Below, one piece after another: positions 34,305 to 43,870 of a stretch of DNA of 64,000 bases. Each line of letters begins with the position of its first letter. Positions within the stretch are counted from its first letter, which is position 1. The notes beneath the pieces are model-generated. The model worked only from the letters and a program-made list of their open reading frames with translations, was not told the origin of the DNA and ran no database searches. Source of the DNA: a virus. The stretch spans positions 1 through 64,000 of IMG/VR virus record IMGVR_UViG_3300042566_000678; one strand, given 5' to 3'. Both the position numbers and the translations under genes were made by a program.

Positions 34305-35606
34305 TTACCTCAACCCACCACCCGGAGCGGCATCTTCAGTTCCACTTCTACCACTACCAGGCCCACCACTACCATTATTACGATTAATTACATCATTAAT
34401 ATCACTTTCTAACGGGATAGTTCTTCCATCTGAACCTTCAGAGCCACCTTGTCCACCACCTGAAGCCACATTTCCAGCAGGTTCTTTATATTGTATAGGC
34501 GGGTCTTTTGGTGGCGATTCTTTCTTTTTCTCTTCTTCGAGTATAACTCTATCAGCTAATTTTGTTGTTTTTCTATTTGTTTGCGTTGGAGCTACACCAG
34601 TTGTATCTTGAATTGATTCCAATTTGGTAATTGAATTATAACCAGTATTTAATAAAGATTGTAAAACAGCGGATGGTTGATATTGACCAACAGCTTCCTT
34701 ATATGTCAATGAGTATTCTCTTTTACGGAGAAACTGCATGTTGTACTCAACTGAATCTTGTAATCTGTTTTCTATAATCAATCTAAATTCTGCGGTAGAT
34801 ATAAAATTATCCAAATCTATTCCACTGGATATTTGCTGTCCGTAATCAGGTACTCCTAATTTAAATTGCTTACCATCTATTTCATATATTACCGATTTAC
34901 GAAAATCTACATATATTTTATTTTTAAAATTAGTATATCCTTCTGCACCACCAAATAAAAAATCTGTGTTTATAACTTCAATATATTTAGGACCAAATGC
35001 AGATATAAAATAATCATCTATTAAAGTTGATATATTTACTTCAACTTTATCTAAAAATTGCTGTATTTCTTTGTAGGATTGACGTAGTTCTAATACATTA
35101 TCCATAAAAGAAAAGTATCTATCTTCTAAATCTGCGTTTATATCTTTATCTAAACCCAATAGTGGCAAAACACGTATCTCTGTTCTTGATGGAGATACTT
35201 CATGTATCCAAACTCTTTTTTTAGGATTTTCGTTACCAACATAGTTTTTAACAAATGAAAAACTTACCCTAAATTCACCATTCGAATATCCAGCTTCAAA
35301 AATTAACTTTTCAACATCAATTTCAAATATTTTTTCACCGGTAATTGTATCTAACGAACTTTTTAAATAAAATGGTAATTTATCTTTGTGAATATACTTA
35401 ACTCTAACACCATTTTGTTGTTCTAATAGGTTGTTTGATATATCATACAAACGAAACTCTATGGCATCATTTTTAGATAATCCAAAATCATCTACATTTT
35501 TTGCAGATGTTTTGAATATATTTAAATCAGTAGGTTTAATTATTTGAGCCGTAGACTCTAACTCCTGATTTATTTTTTCAATATTTTTAAAATCGTTTAT
35601 TGCCAT
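34305..35606 (-). CDS. Virion structural protein, baseplate operon
   Basis: 433 residues. A mostly alpha/beta body with a conserved stretch ISTLIDDYFISAFGPKYIEV carries a low-complexity tail (about residues 345-433) rich in Pro, Gly, Ser and charged residues, ending GTEDAAPGGGLR. It starts one base before the upstream stop ends (TAATG), so it belongs to the baseplate operon. I do not recognise a T4 counterpart. A wedge or tail-tip component is the likely role. Confidence 0.62.
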   Translation of the reverse strand: MAINDFKNIEKINQELESTAQIIKPTDLNIFKTSAKNVDDFGLSKNDAIEFRLYDISNNLLEQQNGVRVKYIHKDKLPFYLKSSLDTITGEKIFEIDVEKLIFEAGYSNGEFRVSFSFVKNYVGNENPKKRVWIHEVSPSRTEIRVLPLLGLDKDINADLEDRYFSFMDNVLELRQSYKEIQQFLDKVEVNISTLIDDYFISAFGPKYIEVINTDFLFGGAEGYTNFKNKIYVDFRKSVIYEIDGKQFKLGVPDYGQQISSGIDLDNFISTAEFRLIIENRLQDSVEYNMQFLRKREYSLTYKEAVGQYQPSAVLQSLLNTGYNSITKLESIQDTTGVAPTQTNRKTTKLADRVILEEEKKKESPPKDPPIQYKEPAGNVASGGGQGGSEGSDGRTIPLESDINDVINRNNGSGGPGSGRSGTEDAAPGGGLR

Positions 35607-36619
35607 TATTGATTTGCTAAATTTCTTTTACCCATTGTTTGATTATATACATAATAACAATATTGTTTACCAACATTATGAATAATTTTTCCTATAAAAT
35701 TATCATTGGGTAATTCACCCATCTCATACGCCATATGCTCTGTCCAAGGTTTAACTACCGTATAAATCCATTTGGTATATTTAGGCTTTTCTTTCATAAA
35801 CTTAACTACATCCCTTGCCCACATCATATACCCTAATACTAATTTTGGTTCTCTATCAAACATCATATTACCATAACGCTCATCTGCATTCCAAATATTT
35901 TGTGGTAAATAACCTTGATTATATAATTCGTTACAAATAATTTTCTTTTTCTTCGTATTAGCTAATTGTGCTTGAACTCTAGCAGCTTGTTCAGCCGCCG
36001 CCCTAGCTTGGGCTTGTGAGTTTGAAGTCTGTGCATCTGCTAAAGCTCTTTGTGAATCAGCCAAAGCCGATTGGACTGATGCTAACGAACCACCTGCGGC
36101 TTTTACTAAATTGTTTAGAGTATCTATTTGTTTTAATAGAGCAGTTTTTTGTGCAGTTAAACCAGAGGTTTCAGCTTCTAACCCAGTTCGTTCTGCGTTT
36201 TCCGAAATTGCCTTTTGTATAGCAGTTGATAGACCTGTTCTCAATTCACTAACTATATTATTTTGTGCTGCCAAATTGTTTTCTAAAGTTGCATTTGTAA
36301 CTTTAAGAAAATCATTTGAAACATACAAAGAACTACTATCTGATGTTTTTTGGTTTAATTGTGTGGTTAAATCTTCTATTGTAGTATTTAAATCTGCAAT
36401 TTGTAGATTTAATTCAGCATTTAATTCTACTTCGGCATCGTATATTGGTTTTGGGACCAAATCCAATTTTACCTTTGGAAGTGGTTTAATAAGTTCGGTT
36501 ACTTTAGTATTTACAGATTTTTCTAATTCGTTACTATTAAATTCATCTGTATATAATTTTGTTGTAAAGGTTTCCGTACTTTTGTTTGCTAAATCAATAT
36601 TTTGTCTTTCTATCGCCAT
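35606..36619 (-). CDS. Coiled-coil baseplate-operon structural protein
   Basis: 337 residues. Residues about 65-230 are continuous heptad-type coiled coil (LQIADLNTTIEDLTTQLNQK and Ala/Gln-rich repeats). The C-terminal 110 residues form a compact aromatic domain beginning CNELYNQGYLPQNIWNADER, with GYMMWARDVV and KPWTEHMAYEMG; I have a sense of seeing this domain in other marine T4-like phages. The coiled coil suggests an elongated trimeric component such as a short fibre or tether. Confidence 0.65.
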   Translation of the reverse strand: MAIERQNIDLANKSTETFTTKLYTDEFNSNELEKSVNTKVTELIKPLPKVKLDLVPKPIYDAEVELNAELNLQIADLNTTIEDLTTQLNQKTSDSSSLYVSNDFLKVTNATLENNLAAQNNIVSELRTGLSTAIQKAISENAERTGLEAETSGLTAQKTALLKQIDTLNNLVKAAGGSLASVQSALADSQRALADAQTSNSQAQARAAAEQAARVQAQLANTKKKKIICNELYNQGYLPQNIWNADERYGNMMFDREPKLVLGYMMWARDVVKFMKEKPKYTKWIYTVVKPWTEHMAYEMGELPNDNFIGKIIHNVGKQYCYYVYNQTMGKRNLANQ

Positions 36620-37728
36620 TATTTGATTATTTCAAAATCACCCAATTCAAATTCTTCTTCGTTGTAATCTTCAATTGTTTTTACTACTAACGTATAAACT
36701 CTACCATATGCAAAGTTTGTAAAGTTTAAACGTATTAAGTTACTATCAGTTCCCATTATTACTTTTGAGTTTGCATCATAAGGAACAATTGTTTCTTTTG
36801 TAATTGTATCTTTTATTGTATAGTAACTTTCGGTTGGTAATTTGTATCCAGTCTGATATTCAAACGTTGGATATACATTTCCAGATGTTATTGGGTTAAA
36901 TTGTTTAACCGGATATAACTCTCTTGCTACCAATTTAATTGTTACCTTTTGGTTTACTTTATATTGGTTTTTCAAATTAGATGAATAAACTCTATATTGT
37001 CTACTACCAACGGATGCTAAACTACCAGTAGATAAATTACTTTCTTGCCAACTAACTCTTAATTTTGGTTGGTATATTGTGTTGGTTTCTTTTGAAAAAA
37101 ACTTAACACTACCATAATCAACTCTATCTTCTTCTGCCGATGAATTGTATTTAATAATTAATCCGTTGTTTGGATAGCTACCACTTAACCAAGTACGAAC
37201 TTGTTGTGTAACATCAAACGTTACATCTTCTAACTCATATGAGTAAGTGTTTGTATCAGCTGATTGTGTGTACCAGCTACCACCATAACCAGTCCAAGAA
37301 CCAGTTGTTCCAGCGTTGAATGATGCAGTAATACCAACAATATTATCGTTCCATATAGAGGTTGTATCATCCCCATTTTTGTAAATCCAAGTTACACCAT
37401 TAGTAGATATTTTATCAAATCTAGTACCAGTACCATTTTCCCAACTCTGTGATATTGCGTATGCTTCTAACGTAATTGTTGCAGGTATTTCATTTGCTTC
37501 TGCTAACTTTAATTCCAAAGATGCCGTAAAAGAACCAGATGGTATTTCACCACTTGCTATACTACGAGATATAGCAGCTATATCAAACTTTATTAAAGTT
37601 CTAGCTACATCCATAGTATCACCGTAGTATTGTTTAGATACTTCTAATATCTCATCAATACCAGTATTTTGGTATGGTTGTTGTAAATATATACTTGCGT
37701 CCGATGATGCTGTGTAAAATAAATTCAT
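36619..37728 (-). CDS. Baseplate-operon protein with DNRLRE-like jelly-roll domain
   Basis: 369 residues. The first 230 residues have the layout of DNRLRE-type beta-sandwich domains: an N-terminal SDASIYLQQPYQNTG, then RTLIKFDIAAISRSI, then DVTQQVRTWLSGSYPNNGLI. The rest is another beta domain ending EEFELGDFEIIK. Its stop and start overlap the neighbours by one base, in the gp6 operon. A surface-exposed or fibre-anchoring role is plausible. Confidence 0.65.
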   Translation of the reverse strand: MNLFYTASSDASIYLQQPYQNTGIDEILEVSKQYYGDTMDVARTLIKFDIAAISRSIASGEIPSGSFTASLELKLAEANEIPATITLEAYAISQSWENGTGTRFDKISTNGVTWIYKNGDDTTSIWNDNIVGITASFNAGTTGSWTGYGGSWYTQSADTNTYSYELEDVTFDVTQQVRTWLSGSYPNNGLIIKYNSSAEEDRVDYGSVKFFSKETNTIYQPKLRVSWQESNLSTGSLASVGSRQYRVYSSNLKNQYKVNQKVTIKLVARELYPVKQFNPITSGNVYPTFEYQTGYKLPTESYYTIKDTITKETIVPYDANSKVIMGTDSNLIRLNFTNFAYGRVYTLVVKTIEDYNEEEFELGDFEIIK

Positions 37729-39743
37729 TATAGTGCTCTTCCTTTAATATCTGTATTTGGGTATTTTATTTCAAAAACCGCTGGGTCTAAAGATGGGTAT
37801 ATTATCTTATTACGGGTTGCCTCTTTAATGTTATATGCATAAGCCGAATAATTTCCACCTCTTAAATTTACCACCTCTACGTTTTGAACTGCCGCAACAC
37901 CATCAATGTTTGCAATTTCTAATTCAATTTCACTTAAATTTATTGGTTGGTTTATTTTCCACTTTGTAATATCAAATAAATTTTTTAATGCATTATTTAC
38001 CTTCAATAGAACTTCACGCTTATTGTAGTTATTAAATGTTGTTATTTCATAATTTATTCCAATGTTTATAACAAAACCATCCAACATATTAACCGCATCT
38101 GTCAACATACGATAATCTTCCAAATACGTTTTAAGGTTTTGTTTAATTGCATCATTTAATACCGTTAGGTTTCCGTTTACATCGTAACCCAATAGATGCA
38201 TATTGATTGCAAATGGGTTATTAAATTCCGCGTTTATAGTTTTTTGCTGTAAAATGTATCTTTCAATTTGGTCACCAATTTCAGTATCGGTTTTACCAAC
38301 GGACGATTTTACTAAATTTAAGAATTGTTGTCTTGCGGTATCATCTCTTAAAACCGCTTGAACTTTTGTATCATCCAATGCCGTATCTTGTTCCACATAC
38401 ACTTTAGCAATACTACCAAATTCAGATGGCATTGCCAATGTTCTAATTTCATAATCAGCTTTGGTTACTGCTCTATTTTGAGAACCATAATTTGCTATTG
38501 CATTTTCTCTTATTTCATCAATAGTTTCAGCTGAACCACCCCCTACCGCTGGTTCCAAATTAGTAACCGCGACTGATGTCTTTGATGCATTATATACAGG
38601 CAATGTTATTGGTGTATATTGTAATAAATCTTCATCAAATTCAATTAGATTTATAGTAGTTAAATCGCCAGATGGTATATTTGAACTTATACCACCACCC
38701 GATAAATACGTTACAGTCAATATTGTATTTGATGGGGCTATACCATATGTAGATGTTTTTAAGAAATTGGATGGGTCGAATGTTTCTCCCAATTTATCAA
38801 TTGAGTTATTCAATCCCAACCCCACATTTTTAGTAGATGGTACTAATATCTCATCACTCACATTTGAACTACCACCACCAAAACGAAGTTGTACCGAATT
38901 AGTTGATGTAATTTTTGTTGTAAATCTACGTGGTGTTTTTAATAATTTTAACAAATATGGTGTAGTTGAACGATATTGTGAAAGTTCTGCGTCATTCGAT
39001 TCAACATTTGGCATTTTTGTATATATCATTTCTTGCGCCAAATAAGGTACTTCATAATATACGTTTCCATTTGAATCAACCACACGTTCTACACTAATAA
39101 ATGAATTATCTTCTATTGTAAATGTAGGATTTTTGGTGAAATTACCAACGGTAAATGTTTGAGTTTTAACAGTTGCACTTATTGCTTTTACTTTTTTTGT
39201 TAAAAGATATAATGCAGTTTCACTACCATTTGTTTGAAAAACACTTACTTCTCTATCGGTAGGGTCATTGAAATCTACATCATCTGCTGTTACAAATGTC
39301 AATTCACTACGCAAATTAGATTTAATTTGCATACCCTGTCTAATTTTTAAAGCGTATGAGTAATCTGGTTTGTTATTAAGACCAACTCCAACATTTGGTA
39401 CAGTTTGATAAACCGTTATTGTAGTTGTTGCTGGTCTAGATAATTTTGGTTTGTATCCCAAATTTTGAGCCTGCATCAGTACGTTTGAGTAATTACCGGC
39501 TAAATTTATGAAAGATTCTTTTAACTGCGAATCTGTATAGTATGAAAGAACATCACCTACATAAGCCGCTTGCTCAATAAACATCATACCAGGAGATGCT
39601 TCATTGAAATCACTAAAGGTATCAGAATAATATGTTTTAGTAAATTCAACAAGAGCATTTCGCAATGATGTAAAATCTCTGTTTAGATACTTTATATCTT
39701 TATTGTTTTTACCCCAATTTTTTTCCGTAGGTAGTAGTGCCAT
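37728..39743 (-). CDS. 6: Baseplate wedge protein gp6-like (baseplate J family)
   Basis: 671 residues, close to T4 gp6 (660). The N-terminal YSDTFSDFNEASPGMMFIEQ with AAYVGDVLSYYTD is diagnostic of gp6/baseplate J proteins. Further conserved parts are ETIDEIRENAIANYGSQNRA with VTKADYE near residue 410, and the C-terminal ISLSEIELEIANIDGV-type segment. gp6 dimers form the inner ring of the contractile-tail baseplate. The gene starts one base upstream of the end of the gp25 gene region and runs in the T4 order 25-6. Confidence 0.93.
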   Translation of the reverse strand: MALLPTEKNWGKNNKDIKYLNRDFTSLRNALVEFTKTYYSDTFSDFNEASPGMMFIEQAAYVGDVLSYYTDSQLKESFINLAGNYSNVLMQAQNLGYKPKLSRPATTTITVYQTVPNVGVGLNNKPDYSYALKIRQGMQIKSNLRSELTFVTADDVDFNDPTDREVSVFQTNGSETALYLLTKKVKAISATVKTQTFTVGNFTKNPTFTIEDNSFISVERVVDSNGNVYYEVPYLAQEMIYTKMPNVESNDAELSQYRSTTPYLLKLLKTPRRFTTKITSTNSVQLRFGGGSSNVSDEILVPSTKNVGLGLNNSIDKLGETFDPSNFLKTSTYGIAPSNTILTVTYLSGGGISSNIPSGDLTTINLIEFDEDLLQYTPITLPVYNASKTSVAVTNLEPAVGGGSAETIDEIRENAIANYGSQNRAVTKADYEIRTLAMPSEFGSIAKVYVEQDTALDDTKVQAVLRDDTARQQFLNLVKSSVGKTDTEIGDQIERYILQQKTINAEFNNPFAINMHLLGYDVNGNLTVLNDAIKQNLKTYLEDYRMLTDAVNMLDGFVINIGINYEITTFNNYNKREVLLKVNNALKNLFDITKWKINQPINLSEIELEIANIDGVAAVQNVEVVNLRGGNYSAYAYNIKEATRNKIIYPSLDPAVFEIKYPNTDIKGRAL

Positions 39744-39744
39744 A

Positions 39745-40173
39745 TTAAACCCTTATATTTATTGAGTCTCTTGAATTATTTCCAGTAAATGGTAATCTAT
39801 AATTTAATTGAACTTGTATTGAATTATTATCTCTTGAATTATTATCGGAATATACGGATACATTTTCTACCACAACAAACGGTAACCACCTTGCAATCGC
39901 AGTTTCTATTTCCGTTTGTATATACAAAAATACACCCGCCCCATCATCTATTTGTTCAAAAAGTGCTTGCCTTAAATTACAGCCAAATTCAGGTTGCATT
40001 AATCGTTCTCCTCTATTGGTTAGTATTAAATTTCTTAAATCCGATTTTATTTGTTCTTTAGTTGTATAGTTTACGGCAAAATATCCATTATTTCCTTTTG
40101 TAAAGCAATCGGATACACCCACACTTTTATCTTGGGTATCAATAATCGGTTTATTTTGTATAATGTATGCCAT
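39745..40173 (-). CDS. 25: Baseplate wedge protein gp25-like
   Basis: 142 residues (T4 gp25 is 132). The family pattern is clear: VNYTTKEQIKSDLRNLILTN, then GERLMQPEFGCNLRQALFE (the GERxMxPxFG signature), a long helix, and a terminal beta strand pair. gp25 nucleates the baseplate wedge together with gp6 and gp53 and connects to the sheath. It overlaps the upstream stop by one base and precedes gp6 directly. Confidence 0.95.
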   Translation of the reverse strand: MAYIIQNKPIIDTQDKSVGVSDCFTKGNNGYFAVNYTTKEQIKSDLRNLILTNRGERLMQPEFGCNLRQALFEQIDDGAGVFLYIQTEIETAIARWLPFVVVENVSVYSDNNSRDNNSIQVQLNYRLPFTGNNSRDSINIRV

Positions 40174-40604
40174 TATTTCTTAAACTTTTTAACTAATTGT
40201 GAGTAATCTCTTGTCATTGCTTTCATCAACACATCTACACCCTCTGGGTTTTTATGTGCCATCATTCTTGCTTGCTCTAATACTGATGGACCACCTGCCG
40301 AAGCACCATATTGGTCTGCCATATTTGATTCCTCACCGAATGAGTTATCTCCGTATCCTAACATATCAGGTGTAATTCTTGGAGTATGTGGATTTGCACT
40401 TCTTTTATCAAATCTCATTTCACCCCAGCTACCATCTGTTTTAGATACTGCTTGGTAATTTTCTTTTATCTGTGGTTTAGATGGTGCTTCTAGTTCTTCA
40501 TTTAACACATCTCTTACCGCTTTGCGGATTTCTTCTTTAAGAGTTTTTTTCATATCTTCTCTTAAAACTTTTACTAAACCTTTAATTAGTTCCGTTTGAT
40601 TCAT
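40173..40604 (-). CDS. Baseplate-operon small protein, unknown function
   Basis: 143 residues. A helical, highly charged N-terminus (KGLVKVLREDMKKTLKEEIRK) is followed by a Gly/Ser/Asn-rich middle with RITPDMLGYGDNSFGEES and a short C-terminal helix. The N-terminal half contains DVLNEE, an LNE triplet of the prohead-protease type, but its location among baseplate genes makes cleavage doubtful. It is the first gene of the unit reading into gp25-gp6, with a proposed promoter 21 bases upstream. Confidence 0.58.
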   Translation of the reverse strand: MNQTELIKGLVKVLREDMKKTLKEEIRKAVRDVLNEELEAPSKPQIKENYQAVSKTDGSWGEMRFDKRSANPHTPRITPDMLGYGDNSFGEESNMADQYGASAGGPSVLEQARMMAHKNPEGVDVLMKAMTRDYSQLVKKFKK

Positions 40605-40625
40605 AATAAATTGTAGTTTATCTTA

Positions 40626-40634
40626 TATAAATAT
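40626..40634 (-). promoter_or_regulatory. Proposed late promoter word ATATTTATA
   Basis: ATATTTATA on the minus strand, 21 bases before the ATG at 40604, in the 78-bp gap after the CHAP-domain gene. Confidence 0.55.
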
Positions 40635-40682
40635 ATGTTATTGAAAATGTGGATATTTTGTTAGGTAATCATTGATACCATT

Positions 40683-42098
40683 TTAATCCCTTATAGGATT
40701 ACGTGCTCTTTCTACGGGAATAACAAAACCGGATAATTTATTATCTTTTAATAATTGTTTTAATGATGTTTTTTTTCTATATACACCACCACCATCTCTA
40801 CTATAACCTTTCTCTTGTGGAACGGTGTTACCCTCTATTGTTACTATTTCACCCGTTTTTGGATTATAACTTTCCACTACACCAATATGAGACTCTCTAT
40901 ATCTTTTTAAATCTGTATCATAACTTTTATATATTATTGCCCCACCAACTGTTGGATTTTTTGTAAATAATCCATTTTTTTCACCCCACTTTTTCCAGTT
41001 TACACACGAAGCATCTCCATCAAAAGGCGCACGAATATTTGGAGTTAAAATACCAGCTTTTCTCCACCAATCGGATAGTGCTGCTGCGCACCATGGTTCA
41101 CCTTCTTTACCTTTAATTTTTGGAGGAGGAAACCCAACAGCTATTAACATTTCTTCTATCCTTGCACCTCTGTTATTACCACCCTGTTCTCTAACATTTA
41201 AATCAGCACGAGCAGCATCAAGGATTCTATTTATATAATCATTTAGCTCTATATCATCATCTACACTACTTTCATCGGCATCTAATGATACATGTCTTTT
41301 AGTATCTAGTTTACCTTTCTCATGTATTATTAGTTCTTCATATGTATCAACAATGCGTGCATCCCGAACATCTCGCTCTTCTTGTTTTATAAGCTCAAGT
41401 TGTTCTTCAGCTTCCCTTTGTCTTGCTAGTGATACTTCAGTATCTATATCACTCATTATAAAATCTTTATCAGATAATTCAGGTTTTGGTTGAAGAATTT
41501 CTTCTGCATTTTTAGTATTTGGTTGTGATGCCGGTGATACTTCAACATTAAACCCAACCCAAGGTAATACAGCAGGACCAGGAGGTGCCGTTGGTGGATA
41601 TTGGGATATTGTATTACAAAAACCACTTACCGTTTGCAAGTGTATAGTTGCTTGTAATATAAACGCATCTAAATATGGGTCATTGGATGTAGATGGAAAT
41701 ACAGGAAATGGTGTAGGTGGCCAAGTACCAGGATTTGTTGTAGTATTAGTTACAACTGAAAGATTTAGAATTGTTCCTGGAGCTGGTATTAATGGTGGTA
41801 TTTTTCCCAACTCCGCACCGGTCCAATAGGCAACCGCCCCCTTACCTAATAATGCTATTGATTGATTATAGAATACTGGTGTTTTTGCGGTTAAACCAGC
41901 TTCCAATGCATACAATATAGTTGCACGCATTAATTCTGTGTTACCTTTTATTACGGTATTTTGTGTGGTTACATCTAAACCACGCTTCATACATTGGTCA
42001 TATTTTTGAGTAAAGAAATCGGCAAATTCATTGGTACTCTTAAATGAAGAGTTTACCATCTTTGCTTTCATTTCTTGTTTAAAAATACTCCAAGACAT
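40683..42098 (-). CDS. Tail-associated protein with C-terminal CHAP peptidoglycan hydrolase
   Basis: 471 residues. The first 160 (MSWSIFKQEMKAKMVNSSFK onward) resemble a conserved structural protein of T4-like phages located by the spike gene. A charged linker (about 190-290) follows. The C-terminal 150 residues form a CHAP domain: catalytic Cys in GEPWCAAALSDWW near 338, His in SHIGVVESY near 405, and VTIEGNT. It probably digests peptidoglycan locally during injection. T4 instead carries lysozyme within gp5; here the spike gene next door has none, so the activity seems to have moved to this protein. Confidence 0.8.
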   Translation of the reverse strand: MSWSIFKQEMKAKMVNSSFKSTNEFADFFTQKYDQCMKRGLDVTTQNTVIKGNTELMRATILYALEAGLTAKTPVFYNQSIALLGKGAVAYWTGAELGKIPPLIPAPGTILNLSVVTNTTTNPGTWPPTPFPVFPSTSNDPYLDAFILQATIHLQTVSGFCNTISQYPPTAPPGPAVLPWVGFNVEVSPASQPNTKNAEEILQPKPELSDKDFIMSDIDTEVSLARQREAEEQLELIKQEERDVRDARIVDTYEELIIHEKGKLDTKRHVSLDADESSVDDDIELNDYINRILDAARADLNVREQGGNNRGARIEEMLIAVGFPPPKIKGKEGEPWCAAALSDWWRKAGILTPNIRAPFDGDASCVNWKKWGEKNGLFTKNPTVGGAIIYKSYDTDLKRYRESHIGVVESYNPKTGEIVTIEGNTVPQEKGYSRDGGGVYRKKTSLKQLLKDNKLSGFVIPVERARNPIRD

Positions 42099-43390
42099 TA
42101 TACTAGGTAGTTAGTAGATGAAAGGCAATCTTTTAGTTCTTTGGCTAAACTATTAAAAGTTGCTTTATCAATTGGACCAGGCGCAGATGGACCAGATGGG
42201 GTTGCAATTGTCATTAGGTTAATTGCCTGTATAAGCCTATCAATCAAATTTATTAGTTTGTTACCCATTATCATTTGATTAGCTTCAACCGAATTATCAG
42301 TATTATCTGCTCCCAATAAAACTTTTCCACCTGAAACACCTATGATTACATCATTATTACCCAATGCGTTTATTCTGACATTACCATCATTTGCAGTAAA
42401 ATCTATTGTATTTGCATCAATACTTACAATATTATTTGCAAACATAGATAAATTACGATTTGAAATTAAATACAAATCTTCACCCTTTGATGATAGCGTT
42501 ACTCTATCCGAATTTATAATTATTTGGTCACCTTTAGCTTGTTCTGGAAATTTGTATCGTTGACTATTAGTAGATACTGGAGTATATGATGTTATATATT
42601 CACCCGATGTGATGTGTATAGATGAACCATCTTTATTTATATCTTCATTAACAATATCAAATATTTTTTTAGATTTATTGTCGGAATTTTCTCCATTCCG
42701 TATCATAAATGCTGGATATGCTATACCATCTGTTTTATTTTCGTGCATATACCCACTTAAACGAATAGAATTTCCAAATCTACCTTGAAATATATTATCA
42801 CCCTCTCTCAAAGAAAGTTGATGAAACTTTACATCAGATTTAAAATAATCTCCCTGAAATCCATTTTTTCGTTTTTTGGATGAATTAGTATCTACCGTAC
42901 TATTTGGTATTCCAGTTTTAACAACTTCTTCTATTCTACCATTTGATGTATTACTACCACCCGAACCCTCTGGAGTTGTTTTTACTATACGAGAAACATA
43001 TGGATTTGTATTATAGTTTACTAAATTATTGTGATTTAATTTACTATAAAAATATTGTGTACCAATTCTAGTTATATATACACTTTCGGTTTCAACGGGA
43101 ATACTCTGATTGTTTCTATCAAATGGAAATGCAATATTTACATTTTTTTCATCATACTCCGCCTCTGCGTCAAACTTAAATTTTATAGTTCCATATAATA
43201 TTGTATTTTCTCCATAATAATCTGCTGCTTCAAAATCAGGAAATATTTGTTCTAACGTATTAACTGGAATATCTTTTATATCTTCCAATTTAGTAAAAAC
43301 TTTTTCAACAATAGCAACGGATTGTGGTGTAGTTTTACCATATGTAGTTATAGAACCGCCTGAAAGTGAACCTCTATATAATAATGACAT
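42098..43390 (-). CDS. 5: Central spike/hub protein, gp5-like without lysozyme domain
   Basis: 430 residues. An N-terminal OB-fold-like part is followed by the conserved segment HQLSLREGDNIFQGRFGNSI (about 198-217), where gp5-type proteins pass into their spike. The C-terminal third is a repetitive triple-stranded beta-helix pattern (DRVTLSSKGEDLYLISNRN, VSIDANTIDFTANDGN, VIIGVSGGKVLLG). The lysozyme domain of T4 gp5 is absent. Trimers should form the needle below the tail tube. The gene overlaps the CHAP gene by one base, supporting joint action at the membrane-puncturing tip. Confidence 0.82.
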   Translation of the reverse strand: MSLLYRGSLSGGSITTYGKTTPQSVAIVEKVFTKLEDIKDIPVNTLEQIFPDFEAADYYGENTILYGTIKFKFDAEAEYDEKNVNIAFPFDRNNQSIPVETESVYITRIGTQYFYSKLNHNNLVNYNTNPYVSRIVKTTPEGSGGSNTSNGRIEEVVKTGIPNSTVDTNSSKKRKNGFQGDYFKSDVKFHQLSLREGDNIFQGRFGNSIRLSGYMHENKTDGIAYPAFMIRNGENSDNKSKKIFDIVNEDINKDGSSIHITSGEYITSYTPVSTNSQRYKFPEQAKGDQIIINSDRVTLSSKGEDLYLISNRNLSMFANNIVSIDANTIDFTANDGNVRINALGNNDVIIGVSGGKVLLGADNTDNSVEANQMIMGNKLINLIDRLIQAINLMTIATPSGPSAPGPIDKATFNSLAKELKDCLSSTNYLV

Positions 43391-43806
43391 TACTTAATCC
43401 CTTGTCTTAATTGTTCTAATTCTTGTTCGATTTCTTCTAACTTATCATCAGTCTTTTGCTCAATTTTTGTAGCAGTATCTTCAATCTCTTCCATCAACTG
43501 CTTTCTATCTTCATCACTTAACCATCCATCTTCACCATTACTCTTACCTTCCGCAAGAATCAATCGTTGAGCAATAGTAGCCATCTTAACTAAATGGTCA
43601 TCGTTACTAATTGATGCATTAATTAATTGTGTAATCATCGGTGTTAGTTGTATAGCATCTTGTGGATTACGAATTAACTTGCGTAATTCCTCAATAAGAC
43701 CTGAAATGTTTTTCTTTTTACCTTGTTGGTTTTCGTATATATCTTTTAATAAGGAAGAAAATGATTTTCCTTTAAAGATTTCAAAATCCATATCAATATT
43801 ACCCAT
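43390..43806 (-). CDS. Conserved small protein before the spike gene, unknown function
   Basis: 138 residues from the ATG at 43806 (MGNIDMDFEIFKGKSFSSLL); the frame also opens further upstream with a GTG, but that would run into a terminator. It is predicted helical, with a strongly acidic coiled-coil C-terminus (KLEEIEQELEQLRQ). It overlaps the spike gene by one base and is the first gene of the unit, with a proposed late promoter 17 bases upstream. A chaperone or hub-assembly role is possible. Confidence 0.62.
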   Translation of the reverse strand: MGNIDMDFEIFKGKSFSSLLKDIYENQQGKKKNISGLIEELRKLIRNPQDAIQLTPMITQLINASISNDDHLVKMATIAQRLILAEGKSNGEDGWLSDEDRKQLMEEIEDTATKIEQKTDDKLEEIEQELEQLRQGIK

Positions 43807-43823
43807 AATAACTCTTTGTTTAG

Positions 43824-43832
43824 TATAAATAT
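43824..43832 (-). promoter_or_regulatory. Proposed late promoter word ATATTTATA
   Basis: ATATTTATA on the minus strand 17 bases before the ATG at 43806, immediately after the terminator at 43842-43866. Confidence 0.6.
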
Positions 43833-43841
43833 CGTACATAG

Positions 43842-43866
43842 AAAAAAGGTGGTACAAGACCACCTT
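43842..43866 (-). terminator. Rho-independent terminator after the late sigma factor
   Basis: On the minus strand AAGGTGGT, loop CTTGT, ACCACCTT, then a run of T. The 8-bp GC-containing stem starts four bases after the stop of the sigma gene and ends that operon. Confidence 0.88.
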
Positions 43867-43870
43867 CTAA

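Noticed and set aside
43807-43863. GTG start at 43863 for the gene before the spike
   Set aside because: It lies within the terminator stem of the sigma gene and upstream of the proposed promoter; the ATG at 43806 fits better.
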